Positions 1-12,048 of a DNA stretch of 64,000 nt are shown here, in pieces (positions within the stretch are counted from its first letter, which is position 1; every line of letters starts with the position of its first letter). The notes under the pieces are model-generated. The model was not told where the DNA came from. It saw only the letters and a program-made list of their open reading frames with translations, and did no database searches. The DNA is from Undaria pinnatifida. Lineage: Eukaryota > Sar > Phaeophyceae > Laminariales > Alariaceae. A program made the translations under genes and the position numbers. The stretch spans positions 26,577,972-26,641,971 of the forward strand of contig JABAKD010000023.1 in assembly GCA_012845835.1 (NCBI GenBank), written 5' to 3'.

Positions 1-360
1 TCACTACACCTCTGCGTGTTCACTGCACGGCTGCGTGTTGCTGCCGTTGGGTGTCGCGTATCATACCGTACCTGTGGGATGGCCCGGGGTTGATGTGCTG
101 CTGCCCTCTTTTCCGCTTCTTCCTCTTCTGTTGCTGCTGCTATCGTCTGGGCCTCTGTTCGGCTGATGGCAGTCTTCTTCTGCGAGGCCGGATATGTGCT
201 TGAGATCGGTCTGTCCTCTGGTGGTGGTCGTGGCGAGGGTGATGGTGTGATGGTGTGTCTTTGTTGTCTTCGTCGTTTCTGAGAGACGAGGTTTGAATTT
301 CCGACCAATTTTAAACTGCTGTGACACGGCTCCCGTGACTCCCGAGAACCACAAAGGGGC
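1..360. repeat. Dispersed repeat, copy A
   Basis: This stretch matches 30663-31052 in the same orientation over most of its length. Both copies hold the same CTG-rich tract, then ggcctctgttcggctgatgg, then a shared TGG-rich stretch. The open frames read across it in either direction are side effects of the repeat and not genes. The boundaries are approximate because the copies differ by small indels and the left end runs off the window. Confidence 0.75.
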
Positions 361-433
361 CAGGTAAGTCTTCCGGCAACCCCTTTTTGCACGACGATCG
401 TGCAAAGAAAAAGTGCACGACTCCAAAACGCCT

Positions 434-496
434 CCTGAACCACACACCCAGAAACCTGAACCACACACCCAGAAACCTGAACCACACACCCAGAAA
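434..496 (+). repeat. 21-bp tandem repeat, three units
   Basis: Three head-to-tail copies of a 21-bp unit starting cctgaaccacacaccc lie about 120 bp upstream of the first exon of the ankyrin-type gene. A regulatory role is possible but nothing in the sequence shows one. Confidence 0.9.
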
Positions 497-615
497 CCCT
501 TTTTCAAATCAGAAACACAGCGTGAGTACCAAGGCACGATTACCGCACGCATCACAGCCCCCACACCGCCACAAGGGTCAAGCAGCACGCGCAAATCAGA
601 CGAAACACAGCAGGC

Positions 616-2344
616 ATGTCTCTGATGGATGTTGCCATCGCGATGGTGGCTCGTAGTGCAAGCGCTGACACCGACGTGCGATCCGAGCACCAGCAGAAGC
701 ACCAACGGCCGAATCATCGGGAGGAGGCACGAGCAACCGCAGGAGCGACAGCAGGAGAGGCTGCAGAGGAACAGGTGAGGATAGAAGTGTGTCCTGTGAG
801 ATCACGTTCGACGACGTGCACTCCGTGAACTGAGACTGCTGTGTCGCCGATGTGGATGACGCCTTGTTGCTGTGAGATCATGTGGGCTGAAGAAAATTTA
901 AAATTGGAAAAAAAACAGATCTTGTCATTTGTATGGACCATACATTGTACAAAAGTGATGAAGGCCTGGTACGTTCGTTTTTTGTGGCAAATATTAAATC
1001 TCTGCTAAGTCCTTCCTCTCGCAAAACCTGTTGGATGTAGAGGCATCATGGCAAATTCATCCACACGACCCGCCCGCCGTGTTTCCACCTATGATATTGG
1101 CCCATGTTGGAACTGTATTTTTGTTTTCAGGTGCTGCACAACCCGGACGTGCGTGCGGAGATAATTGCCTTCGTGGGCGGGCGGCAGCTGCAAGCGTATA
1201 TATTTGTAGGGAGGGATTCAATGCGGTGGCGAAACACATTTTTCGAAGGGATACCACGGGAAACCGCGAACTCCGCTATCGTGACGTCGGTTCCTCGCAC
1301 GATGGAGGCGTTGGGCTTAGGTTGGAAGCCGGGCAACGGAGCACTGAAATGTGCCGCAGGAGAGGGGAATATCGAAGTACTGAATCTGTTGCTGGAATCG
1401 AAGTACTGAAAGACGCACGTGACTTGGGCGAGTGGGGCGATGGAGTGTTCGCAGCTGCTGCGGAGGCCGGGCACATTCACGTTCTGAAGTTCTTGATCGT
1501 TGCCGGCTGCTATAAGGACCAGATCGGATTGAAGGCCTTAGAAGTCGCCGTTGAGTCGGGTAGTGCGGCCATGCTAGACTGCTGCGACATCTCTGACCTA
1601 CGTCATTCCAAAAATGGATTTGTTCTGGACGAGCAGCGCGTGGAGGCCGAGGCTATTGTGACCCCTCCTCTTAAAGAGGCGATAGCAAGCAGAGATTTGG
1701 AAATGGTGCGGTCTCTTTCGCATTTCGTGGGGGCTGCCGGGGAAAGCGGGGGATGGATGCGCGACCAAGTTCTGGAGTTTGCGGAAGATGGCGACATGAA
1801 GATTCTGCTATGCCTGGAGGATATGATCATGTGTGGGCGATATGAAGGGTTGTTCTTGGACACGTTCTGGACAGCGGTCGAACATGGCCGGTTTAGCGCG
1901 GTGGCCCAACTGTTGACTTGGTGGTGGTCAGGAGTACCTCCTCACATGCGCGCTGAAACGGGCGGCCAGCAACTTGTCCCGGACGGCGTCCTGGTCATGG
2001 TAGCCAGACTCGGACATTTGGGAATGTTGCGGTGGTGCAAAACAAACTTTCCCTTAGTTTCCCGGGGCTTCTGCCTGTATTGCGCTTCGGTGGACGGCTG
2101 GTCGCGTGTACCCGCCGACGCCGCTGGCGCCGGGCATGTCGATTTAGTTTTGTGGTGCCTCGATAACGGGTGGGAATATGACGAGAGTTGGATGGAAGCC
2201 GCTGGGAAGGAGGGACGTTCGCATGTCATTGCGGCGTTGGTGGGGAGGGGTTTCGCCTGCCAGGTGCAAGTTGAACAGGCAGCGAGGTGTGACGAGGGTA
2301 TGGAACGGTATCTTGCTGATCTTCTGCCTTGCGAGTGGCATTAA
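616..2344 (+). pseudogene. F-box-like/ankyrin-repeat protein gene, two exons, frame broken by a 26-bp insertion
   Basis: Exon 1 (616-774, 53 codons) starts at an ATG and ends at a CAG|GTGAGG donor. Exon 2 starts at 1131 after ttgttttcag, and both junctions are phase 0. Exon 2 opens with an F-box-like stretch (VLHNPDVRAEIIAFVGG). Ankyrin-like helices follow, such as AAAAEAGHIHVLKFL and AAGAGHVDLVLWCLDNG, up to a stop at 2342-2344. Such proteins are normally protein-binding adaptors. The reading frame breaks near 1371-1410, where atcgaagtactgaa occurs twice, 26 bp apart. Without one 26-bp period the two halves join in frame. This could be a real mutation or an assembly error. The ankyrin family is fairly sure. 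Any role beyond protein binding is unknown. Confidence 0.7.
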
Positions 2345-3015
2345 AAATCCGTACTTGTCGTGCCGCGCAAAGGTTTGCGCTGCTGTTTCAAGGTCGCGTG
2401 GCTACAGGTATTTTTAGATTGAAAACCTGCTGCGTTGTGATCGTCGTTGAGGGAAGATGGAGCCCAAGAGACGTGAAAAGAGACGTGAAAACGCACGCGT
2501 GCATGACGATCCATGCGTAAGGCTAGATGTTCGGAGGGAGGGACCGTCAAGGTGCTGGGTTCCTCGAGGAGATGAGGTTCTCGAGTCCTCTCGTTGCGCT
2601 TGCGATGTGCGGCAGACGTGCCCTTGAGCACAACACCTCAACACCAATCACCCGAAATGCTAATTGGCGCTCCTTATTAACGTGGTAATTTCGAACGGTC
2701 TGCTGGCTTTCAACTCGTACCCCCTTTATCACACACCCCGTTTACCACCGGTGGAAAATCACCATCCAATCACATCCAATGACCCCCACACCGCTTGAGG
2801 ACGTCGATGACATGGAATCATCCACCCAAACACGCTATGTGGCAGTCCATCACCTTGGATGTAGATCCACAGGGGGGGGTCGACCAACACCAAACGCGAA
2901 ATCCGCTGAGCAGCACGATGCCATCGGCCTCTAACTTCGTTTAACTTCCCTCGTGGTCGTGCACGAACACGTCTGAACAGGAAAGAACAGGAAACCGGCA
3001 ACCTCACCAACGTTT
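2345..3015. other. Intergenic stretch without a recognisable gene
   Basis: This stretch separates the ankyrin-type gene from the 3' end of the first MULE. The open frames here are short, overlap on both strands and show no family motif. No repeat shared with the rest of the window was noticed. Confidence 0.5.
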
Positions 3016-5411
3016 TCAATGGCCTTGCGCGCGTCCCCTAAGCAGTACCCCGCCGGATTTGATGCTAGACCGCTGCCTACTACCTTGACCTCTAGCGGCT
3101 GGTTGGCGCACAGCTTGTGGGTTGCCAACCACAGCCCCCTCTCCCGAAGAAATCCTCGCCGCGGCGTTGAGGCTACTCTCGAAAGTCTGTACGATGGCAC
3201 GCAGAGTGTCAGGGGGGACCAGCTGCACCCCAGAGCTCACGGCCGCACTGGTCCTCTTCAACATCCCAACGTACAGGAGCCGGCGTTCCTGGCTACTCTG
3301 CCCTGTCTGCGCATCCCTCCTCTGCAGAGTACATACACTCTATGGTGGCGTTCTCCGGGATTGCTGGGATTGCTTGCCAAGTGTCAACCATCGCTACGGT
3401 GGGGGCGCGTACTTGGTTTTCGTCGGACGCGCCGGCGTGGTTCCGCGCTACCATCCATTGCGGTTTGCACTCTGGTGGCCAAGCCTCTAGTTCCCTCAGG
3501 CCATTCTCTGTTAGCCAGTGCCTGTTGAGTATGCCTACATGGAATTTGAACTTCGGGGTCAAACGCATGGCCTGCCAAAAGTGCCGACAACATAGACCGA
3601 GCTCTTGCAGTGGACGGCACGAGCAGACGTGACTGCCATCCTCCATACTGCACACTATGTACTGCATCTCTCGGCCCTGACGGCTCTCAACGACTACGGC
3701 GACCGTCTCGACGCTTACCATCAAGTCGCCCAGGAACTCTAGTTTCCCTAGTGCTGAGGAACGTTCCGCCCCCTCAAGCACTTTGTTACCACCACCACAA
3801 AAAATGGCGGCGGCGCCCATCTCTTGGGTCATGAACCTAAGCGGCCACTGCCCAAGCCCGTAACGGATGGGGGCCATGAACCTCTCCCCAAACCACACCC
3901 CGCCAATGTCCTGAAGCTCAACAGCTGGAAGGGCGAGCCGAGCGCTGCGAAATTTGCCCGATGTTCCTGAGCCTCGAGTGTTCCCTCGAAGAACTCAAAG
4001 ACCCCTTGCAAAGAAGTCATCGCGCCGCAGACTTTCTTCATGATTTTGTTGATACCTGCCGCGGTTGGCAGGCGTGCCGAACATGGTTCGGTGGGCTGTC
4101 ACAACATCGCATGAAGTGGAGAACAAGTACATAGGACAGACATCGATGGACGTCTACCACACTTTTCAGAGGGCAGAGCAAAAAGGAGTTGAGGAAATGG
4201 GTCGCCAGCGGCGCTATTCCTAGTGTGGGCGCTGCAAAAGTATACAAGCACGCAACATGCAGCAGTGGACACGTGGCCGTGGTCGCCCCGACGAACACCG
4301 AAGCACAAAGCATACTCCGATACATGCTGACCACGCAAGGGCCCACCTTCGACTTGGCTGGAGGTGAAGGACGAAATACTGAACTTCAGCACAGAGAAAG
4401 CAGCTGCCCAGCGATGACGGTCCTTGTAGAGAGTGTGCCGCAAGTACTCCTCCGCCTTCGGGTATTTCTCGACCAGCTTTTCGAACGGTTCCTCGAACCC
4501 GGACTCCGACAGCCGGCCGCGCATCTCCAGGAAGTCTCCGAAGAAAGCCTATGAGTGTAGTGGGTGGGGTTACAGACAGCGACGATGGCCGAAGCGGCGG
4601 GCGCGTGGTGGGGGGGGAATGTTCAGTCCAAAGCAGTCTCTCTCCAAGCGCTTTCGTGTTGTCACAGGTTGAGTGTAGGCGGGTGAAAACACTGAACTCA
4701 AACAACAATAGCCGCTGCAAGTACGCGAGGATGTTCGGCGAGCGTATAACGGAGGCGGTTGCAGCTTGTCCGTGGTGACCACGCGGTGGGCCGGATGGTT
4801 AAAGCTTGTTCGGAAGTTCGCGGGGGACAACAGTCCCCGAGGCCAGCCGTTACGACTTATTCGACACTTTAAGGCACTGGTACGAACGGCAAATATCGTC
4901 GCCGGTGCTTTCGGCGAGGGCATGGCAACGCGACGCGAAGCGCGAAGCGCCAAACATACGATAATGTTCTTGTACCGGAACGCCACCTCCCCGTCTGCCC
5001 CAACAACCCAACAACCCAAGCCGAGTCGCATCTGCACACAAGGAAATGCGAACTCACTTGATACGCTTTCCCCAAGATGGGGCCGAGCTTCTCCCTGACG
5101 TTCTTGTACAGGTGCCATTGGCACCTGAGCATCGTCGCCCCAGGAAACCGGCTCTGCGCTGCTAAGGTACATGCAGCGTCGGCGTCTTGGATGAACACGT
5201 CCGGCCCCTGCCCGCCCCGCGTCTCCTTCCACGCATCCATCATCCACTCGAACGTCGTCGTCTGGGTGTCCGACGCAATCATCTGAAAGACGACGCGCGT
5301 GAAGTACTCTCCGTCAACCACTACGCCGATGCCCACCGGCAGCCTGTACATGTTTTTCACCGCGGTGTCGTCGTAGACAAAGACGTGGCCATACTTTATG
5401 GAGAGTGCCAC
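3016..5411 (-). pseudogene. Mutator-like (MULE) transposase with SWIM zinc finger, 5'-truncated and frameshifted (copy 1)
   Basis: Cut-and-paste transposase remnant. An exon at 5411-5058 (354 bp) reads VALSIKYGHVFVYDDTAVKN and continues to the MULE-core segments QDADAA and MLRCQWHLYKNV. An exon at 4548-4347 carries the region around SSQVEG with the presumed catalytic Glu. The last exon starts at 4055 and holds a SWIM finger (CSCRPLQELGLCCRH). Splice sites (GTGAGT donor at 5057, GAAG|GT donor at 4346, cag acceptors) fall at the same positions as in the second MULE at 37.5-40.9 kb. A frameshift lies near 3935 and a stop at 3293-3295. The C-terminal tail (VVGNPQAVRQPA) continues in another frame to about 3016. 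The exon expected upstream of 5411 is missing, so the copy is dead. Confidence 0.85.
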
Positions 5412-5462
5412 CTGCAGCCGCCAAAGGGATGATAGAACCCGGGCTTGCGCAGCTTGAATGTT

Positions 5463-5554
5463 TGGGTGGTGGTTCTCTTTTCCAACCCGTGGGTTAAGAT
5501 TAGGCGCTCCCACCTAATCTTAACCCATGGGTTATAAAAGAGAACCACAACCCA
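5463..5554. repeat. Long imperfect palindrome, 42-bp arms with 8-bp loop
   Basis: The left arm 5463-5504 and right arm 5513-5554 are reverse complements at about 38 of 42 positions, around the loop cgctccca. It lies about 50 bp from where the MULE copy 1 coding sequence is cut off. It looks like the two ends of a short foldback element, or a remnant of one. Confidence 0.85.
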
Positions 5555-5617
5555 CACATCCAAGCCGTGGAAACCCCGCGGTGAAACCCTTACATGTCCC
5601 CTTTTTGGTTCTTGGCG
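5548..5617 (-). repeat. Short dispersed repeat matching 31036-31105 in inverted orientation
   Basis: About 70 bp, including ccgcggggtttccacggctt when read on the minus strand, reappear almost unchanged on the plus strand at 31036-31105. It overlaps the right arm of the palindrome and probably belongs to the same small mobile element. Confidence 0.75.
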
Positions 5618-7386
5618 GCGAGTCTTGAACGCAGCGGGCCAGATCTGCTTTGCATTGACCAATCATAGAGCTTTATTTGCTTTGTATCGTAATGCACCCA
5701 TTGTATCGAAACCCCATTTTGCTTTGCATTGACCAATCAAAAGGCTCTATTCTGCTTTGCATTTGCTTTGCATCGCGCCGCAATTCAAACTGCTCTGCAC
5801 GCTCCCCACTCGAACACTACCCACATTTTAGAAGCTCGAATGCCCTTCTACACACATTCCTGGAATGTCATGAGCTGGGGATCACCGTGCACATGCCGGC
5901 AGACCCTAATAAGCCAACGTTTTCGGTGAGGATGGCCCCCTGCGTCGACAACCACCACCGCCAAAAAAGCGATACAGATCGGGTCTAGTTGGAGCGACAC
6001 TGGAGCCTTGACCTGACCGGGCGAGTCTGTTTTCCGTGACGCGCAGCGCCAAGGCCAGCAACATGCAGCAATATCGTGAGTAGAAGGGTGATGCTTTCGC
6101 TGGTACTTTCATGCGCTTGATTGGTTGTGTATCGTTGTCTCGTAGGCTTCGTTTGACAAGATTCTGGTCAGGTTTGTAGGCGGTGTCTTCGTACGCTCCA
6201 TTGCACGAATACATAGCGCACGGATACAACCAGTGCACGAAACAGCAGCTACCAACTAACTGCTGTGTTGCAACAACAATAGGCCGCGGACAGCGGCGGT
6301 AACAGTACTAGGTACACCGCAGAGGGTAACAGACTGCTGGGGTTGCTACTGTACAGTGGTAGAGGTAATGCACATTACTTTGAGCGGCTGCGTACGGCGG
6401 TCGCGGCTGCTGTCTGCGGCATCCTATTATTGCACGCGTTGAGCACAGTCATCGAGTAGTCACATGTGGAAGACATTGGCGGAAAAAGGTTCACCATCAA
6501 CAGCAACGAGTGACAGCGGCAGCAGCGGCAACTGGGTTGCTACATGTATAGAGTGATAGAAGCTGTGTCAATTACTTTTTTAGACCTCTGCTGCTGCTGC
6601 TACTGCTGCTGCTGTCCTTCTTCTACGGCTACTGCTGCTGCTGCCCGGCTACTGCTGCTGCTGCCCGCGGCTCCCCAACGCACGTACCGTATTGCCGGAC
6701 AACATGCACACCGCGCACGTAGTCGATATACTGTTTTCCCAGGTGTGGAATAACAGCGGCAGTGATAGGCATGACAACAGCAACTGTCACATGAAGCAGC
6801 AGTAGCCGCTGCAAAAGCTGGGGTTTATGCTGTACAGCATCAGTAGTAGCTGTGTCGGTTCCGCTAGCTGTTGAGGATGTTGTTGCTGTTGTTTACGGTG
6901 TCCTGCTGTTCGTATCGCCGAGCAACTGTCGCCGTATACTTATGCCACTTACACAGATTGTCCAAGTACACAGGTTGTTAAGTGCACAGGTACTGTACTC
7001 TGTTTGGTAGGAACCTCAAGTCATCCAAGATAGGAATCAGCAGCATCTGTACAGCACCGTTTCTCTCTTCGCCCTTGCTTCTTGAAAAAAAAGATGCTCA
7101 TAGATTGATGGGATCCTCAACGCCGAAGCATCCATCGGGAGAACAATACGGCCTTTGGCAGGAGTGAGAAACGCGGACAAGGGGAAAGGATTTCACCACG
7201 TTAAGGTGAGATTGACTTGTTGTCGAGTAGATGGCGCGGAGGGACGATTCGTTCATGTCTCGTTCAGGCTTGAGCAACGTGCACCGCAACGCGTGTGATG
7301 CGCGTCACGTTCTACCGTGGACGTTCATCTCTTGAACTTGTTTCCACCCCATACCTCACATCCTTTCACGTTCTTCCCCTCCTCAG
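5618..7386. other. Non-coding stretch: short duplication and CTG-rich low complexity
   Basis: Near 5648 and 5728 the motif tttgcattgaccaatca is repeated about 80 bp apart. From about 6240 to 6960 the sequence is rich in CTG/CAG trinucleotides, densest at 6585-6665, so its open frames are runs of Cys, Leu, Ala or Gln. No gene is recognisable. Confidence 0.6.
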
Positions 7387-8873
7387 ATGTACAGTATTGG
7401 CGTAATGGCGTCCAGACTGTTTCTGCCTGCTGACGTGTGACTGGTGATGCTGTTCCCTACCACTCTTTTAGGACGTTGCGCGGTGGGCGTGAAGGCCACC
7501 ACGCGCACCAATCATGCGCCTGTTCGTGGAGTGGGGCTCAGAGCCGTGACGGACGACATCGGCGCAAAACCATGCATAGCATTCCCGGGGAGAGCGATGC
7601 GGTGAGTGTCAGTTGTAAATATTCATGTGCTCTGCCCATGTAATAAACTTCTACGTTCAGTTTTCGATTTTGGTGCTTGAATCCAAAACCGCCCCGTCAG
7701 TGTGAAATATGCATTGATGAGCATACCGCCGTTGACCCCTTGATGTTTTCTACTTTCTTTGTGGTCGAATCCGTCCGGCCGCCACTGTTTTGGTATGACA
7801 AGGCAGCGAGTCAAGCAGAAGACGCCCGTTGGGCCGGAAGAAAATGACACTTCGCGCAGTCGTTCTGTCCTAGCAAGCACAGTGATACGTTAGGTTGTGC
7901 TGGTAAGTTTCAAACCCTCCGGCGTGTCATATATCGTGTCGGGGTTGAGTACCAATTTACTTCAAAAACACTTGAAGAATCACAGGTGACAAAGATAAAG
8001 ATTGCGCTTGGAGTGCAAACCATGTGAGCGAGTACAATGAGGTCGCGTCTCAGGCGCCTTTTTTTTTCTTGTTTCGTGCGTGTACCTGGGATTGCAAACG
8101 ATTGCTTGCCTCGTACGCCATGACCGGTTGGCGGAAATATCGCCTTGCTGCTTATCGCCTGTCCCCAAAATCTGTCTTCCTATCATCCCAATTTCCAGCG
8201 CCCCAGACGGCGAGTCTCAGTTGGAGCCCCCGACAAAATTAAGCCGGGTGCGGAAGACCTTGGCCTATTGGATCAGGCCTTCGATTTTATCTCACCAAGG
8301 TGAGTTTAGACGTGCTTGCGCCGGGGGGGACGGGGGGGGGCTGCATAGCTATGGGTAGACAACACAAAGAAATATCTTGGACAGGGCGGCTCGATTGCTT
8401 CGTAGATCATTGGGGCTATACCGTTGTACGGCGCCACACAAAGTTTGACCGCATTGACAATAATTGGCTCACTGTCACGACCGCAATAAAAACGCGACTT
8501 CGGTATGGTTGGGATCTTTGGAGATCGTCAATTAATAACTCAACTCACCTGGGCGCAGTCAGCATCGTCGAAAACTATTGTTTGCGTGCCATCGCGTATG
8601 ATGTCTTCATATTTAGCGAAATAGTACAGTAGGCATATGCCGGAGGAGGGCGTGCTAAGCACAACGGAGAGTTGCAATGTACCAAGTAGGCAGCACTATT
8701 TATGGGTCGCTTTCGCTCGTAATTCAATTACAGTCGCTCGCTCTGCGTCCAAACCAGCCGCGGTGAACTCAAGTTCTGGCCACCCCTCTCGAGGATCGTT
8801 GTCGACGCTAAAATCCCCAGCAATTCCAACGACGGCACAGGGACACGGACTCGGAGTTGCTAGCGTTTGCTAG
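7387..8873 (+). CDS. Candidate multi-exon gene of unknown function
   Basis: No ORF here is long, but several exons are bounded by good splice signals. A tract ending cttcccctcctcag precedes 7387. Exon 7472-7601 follows ccctaccactcttttag and ends at GCG|GTGAGT. Exon 8199-8299 follows catcccaatttccag and ends at AAG|GTGAGT. A terminal exon starts at 8734 after ttcaattacag. One reading of 8199-8299 (phase 2 at its end) joins the terminal exon in frame and gives GAEDLGLLDQAFDFISP, then GELKFWPPLSRIVVDAKIPS, with a stop at 8861-8863. A second frame is also open to 8873, so the choice is uncertain. I recognise no family. The first exon and the exons between 7602 and 8198 are unresolved. Confidence 0.4.
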
Positions 8874-10589
8874 GGGTTTACGCTCTATGCTGATAGGCAA
8901 TTTTCGGGAGATACAGCCTGGTTGTAGTCGACCCCACTTTTCAATGGTGGGATTGAAGAAGATATCACATGCCGTGGATTTTTTCTGGGCTAGTGGCCGC
9001 GCGGATTGTTAGCGAGACCAGTGTGGGGTTTGCATTTTTTTCGCTACATCTGGAGGTGACGGGTGAACACCAGCTGCTCTGTATGGAGCTGCATTCGTGC
9101 ATCGTTCTTTGGACTCAATGTATACTGCCTGCCTTTATTCCGTTGCCACTCCGAATTGCGGCGTTATGATAGCATTGAGTTCTCAGTGACAGATAACCCC
9201 TCGTGTCGCCATCCCCTGTATCCTCCTTGCTGTTTGATCTGTTCGCGCCGTTAGCAGGATGTCTGCCGGGACACTATCGTCAAGCCTTTCGCCACCTTAG
9301 TATCTCGAAAGGGAGAACCCCGCAGGTACTGGACTTCACTGCCTTTGCGGCGAGCCGGAATGAAGCTGTAGCAATTCCAGAACGAGGTGCGGCCGACCGA
9401 TTAGAGGTGGAAGGCTGCGAGTGCAACTTTTTCGCAGGAATTCAAGAAAGACGTTGAAGCGAAGCGGGCAATATAGCAACAACACCAGCAAGAACACCAC
9501 TCTTCCGAGCGTCCCTGCGTCGCAAACAGCTCAAGCATGACCAGAACCGTCTGGGTTCGCTTGTGCTGTAAACGGGGTAAAGGTGGAGGGGGCAGTCTAC
9601 CTTTTGTTATGGGGTGTTGGTGTTAGGGAGGGGAGTGGGTGATGTGACGACCGAGGGACTAGAGAAGACGGTGACGTTGGCAACACTGACGTGAGAGGTG
9701 GAATTGTGGGCGGAGTACCGCCAAACGTAAGATAGAACGCTCAAGTGGGAGGCTGCCGTTTGATATTCCTACGCAAACGTGGAGCACGTGCCAACCAGGA
9801 GCGCCCAGGTTTGGCTAGGGTGGACCCACGGCTGATGGGCAGGAGGTCTGAGCAGGAAAAAATTTCAGATACAAATATGATTCCAGTCAAGCTTTGACAC
9901 GTCGAGGCCGCGTCGTCGATGTCTGCGCATGCGCGCAAAGCAAACAATACTTACAGGGGGCAATGCCGAAGGTAGAAAGGCCAAGTCTGTCTAGTATGTC
10001 ATGAGGAGCGTACACAGGCAGCTAATCCAGGCTGCGGTATAAGCCAGTGCAAGCCTCGCACATACATGCGTATTCGTACGTGCGTTGTATGGGCCCATGT
10101 CTCGTCTCAGTGGTGTGGCCCACGAAAGGCCGCATGCACACGTACGGATTGCAACTGAAGATTATTACTATCGGTACTATACTGCACCTGCTACACACCA
10201 GGCAATATGGTAGGACAATCTGTACTCTCCGTCCGGAATTCAGCATGCTGCTGTATTTATTCGTGAACCTTCCGCATGCTGCACGTCTTGAGTCCCGAGG
10301 TGCCACATCTTCCGCGTATCCTACCAAACGGTAAAAAATACAAGGGCTTTGCTCCGCGGGCGGCAGACGCCGCCCGCTACGCTCGCGCCAGGTATACAAC
10401 AACACAACCAAATGTGAAAGAGACAGGAATAAAAGGTGCATAATTTCATGAAGCCCGCGACTTGATAATGCCAAGAGCTCTATGGGGAGAGCTGTTTACT
10501 CTGTGCTGTGTCGCGAGCTTGCTGGCGATGTCACGTTCAGATTGGCAGTACGGGCGAACACGACAAAAAAAGACATTCATTATTCAGAA
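8874..10589. other. Largely unassigned stretch with one candidate exon
   Basis: A possible exon at 9258-9325 follows gcgccgttagcag and ends at CGCAG|GTACTG. It reads DVCRDTIVKPFATLVSRKGE and may belong to the gene just upstream or to another one. From about 9480 to 10590 I see no convincing coding signal. A short GC hairpin (gcgggcggc ... gccgcccgc) lies near 10355-10380. Confidence 0.35.
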
Positions 10590-11520
10590 CGGGTGTATGA
10601 TAGCGCATCATCACCAGCTGCTTGTGGTAGAGCACCAAATACGAACGCAAGATGACATTGTGGTTGTACACCGTAGTATTTTTACTTACATCTATGGAAC
10701 TAGCTATGGAGAGCGACAACAAAAGCGAAATCGTAGTGCATCACCAGGGCCTGCTATTGGTCGGACGCAGCATACGAATGCCAAACGTAGTCGTATAACG
10801 TAGACGCTTAACTTGCATCTATCATATTAAGGCTTATATTAAGCTATACGGTTTATGCGCGTGGGGCGTATAAATAGACACTACTTGCAGTATATGAAAA
10901 ACGAGCCCGACTACCCAGTGCACATTGGACATGCACGTGATTCTACAACTTAATTGTACTTGGGGGGCCCAAAAATAACCAGCTGCTAGCTTACTGGCGT
11001 TTATTTATGGGCGTGGGTCGTATAAATAGATACTACTTGCAGTAGACGGAAAACGCATCCGTGGCTGTACTGCTTGCCATGAAGTAACGCGCTTGGGGCG
11101 CTAAAAAGAGCCAGGTGCTTGTGGTAGGGCACCAAATACGAATGCAAGACGCGGGTGTACATCGCAAGCTTTTACGGTACATCTACGATACTACTGGACA
11201 TCTATTAGCATGCGCACGGCGTTCAAAAGGATACACCTAGCTATCAAGACTGAAACAAATGCGAAATCGTAGTGCATCACCACGGCATGCTTATGGTAGG
11301 ACACAGAATACGAATGCAAAACGTAGTCGAATACCGTAGACGCCTAACTTACACCTATCGTATTATACTACACTTCTGGACTACTTGCAGTATACGGAAA
11401 AGGCATCTGAGCACCCGGTGCACATTGGACATGCACGGGGCTGTACTACCTGCCATCAAGTAACGCGCTTGACTTCCAGAAAAACATCTATAACTATGAG
11501 TACGAGCAAGTAGTCGAATT
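10590..11520. repeat. Degenerate tandem repeat region, four diverged units
   Basis: Four diverged units share a core like ttgtggtagagcaccaaata followed by cgaatgcaaaacgtagtc, beginning near 10605, 10735, 11110 and 11275. The spacing is irregular (130-375 bp). The short ORFs inside are repeat-derived. Confidence 0.7.
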
Positions 11521-11689
11521 GGAACACTGTGATAACAACACTACATCGAAAAACAAAAACCCTTCCAACGAAGGTTGATCATACTGTGCCTATTTTATGC
11601 ACAAACTTCCACGACACGCAATATCACAAAACAATCTGTCACAATCTGCAGGGGAATATGAAAGTCAAAGGACTGCATCTAAAGGTTAT

Positions 11690-12035
11690 AAAAAGCCCAC
11701 TATGTGACGGAATACAAACATGAAGCAAGCACCTGACCAATATATGATGCAACTCGCTACGGCTAAGTGTTGGCGCGAAGTGACACTACGTACAAACACC
11801 AACATCGACGGTACAAAGCAGACCACGATGTGAGGGCATTCAAACACGAAGCAACTACCTAACCAACATGTGATGCAACTCGTTGGCGCGAAATAACATA
11901 GACACACGATACGAAGAAACACAAACGTCGACGTTACGAAACAGCCCACGATGCGAGGGAATACAAACATGCAGCAAAATACCTGACCACCATATGACGC
12001 AACTCACTACGGCTCTGTATTGGCACGAAATTGCA
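11690..12035. repeat. Tandem repeat of about 125-bp units
   Basis: Three units share gcccacgatgcgagggaata, then an acctgaccaa-like stretch and a tgatgcaactc-like stretch. A further partial copy lies at about 13365-13420. No coding sequence is supported. Confidence 0.75.
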
Positions 12036-12048
12036 TATAACTCTTTTC

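Noticed and set aside
1104-1409. Separate short gene for the frame 1104-1409
   Set aside because: It is exon 2 of the ankyrin-type gene before the 26-bp insertion. Its apparent ATG lies in the intron.
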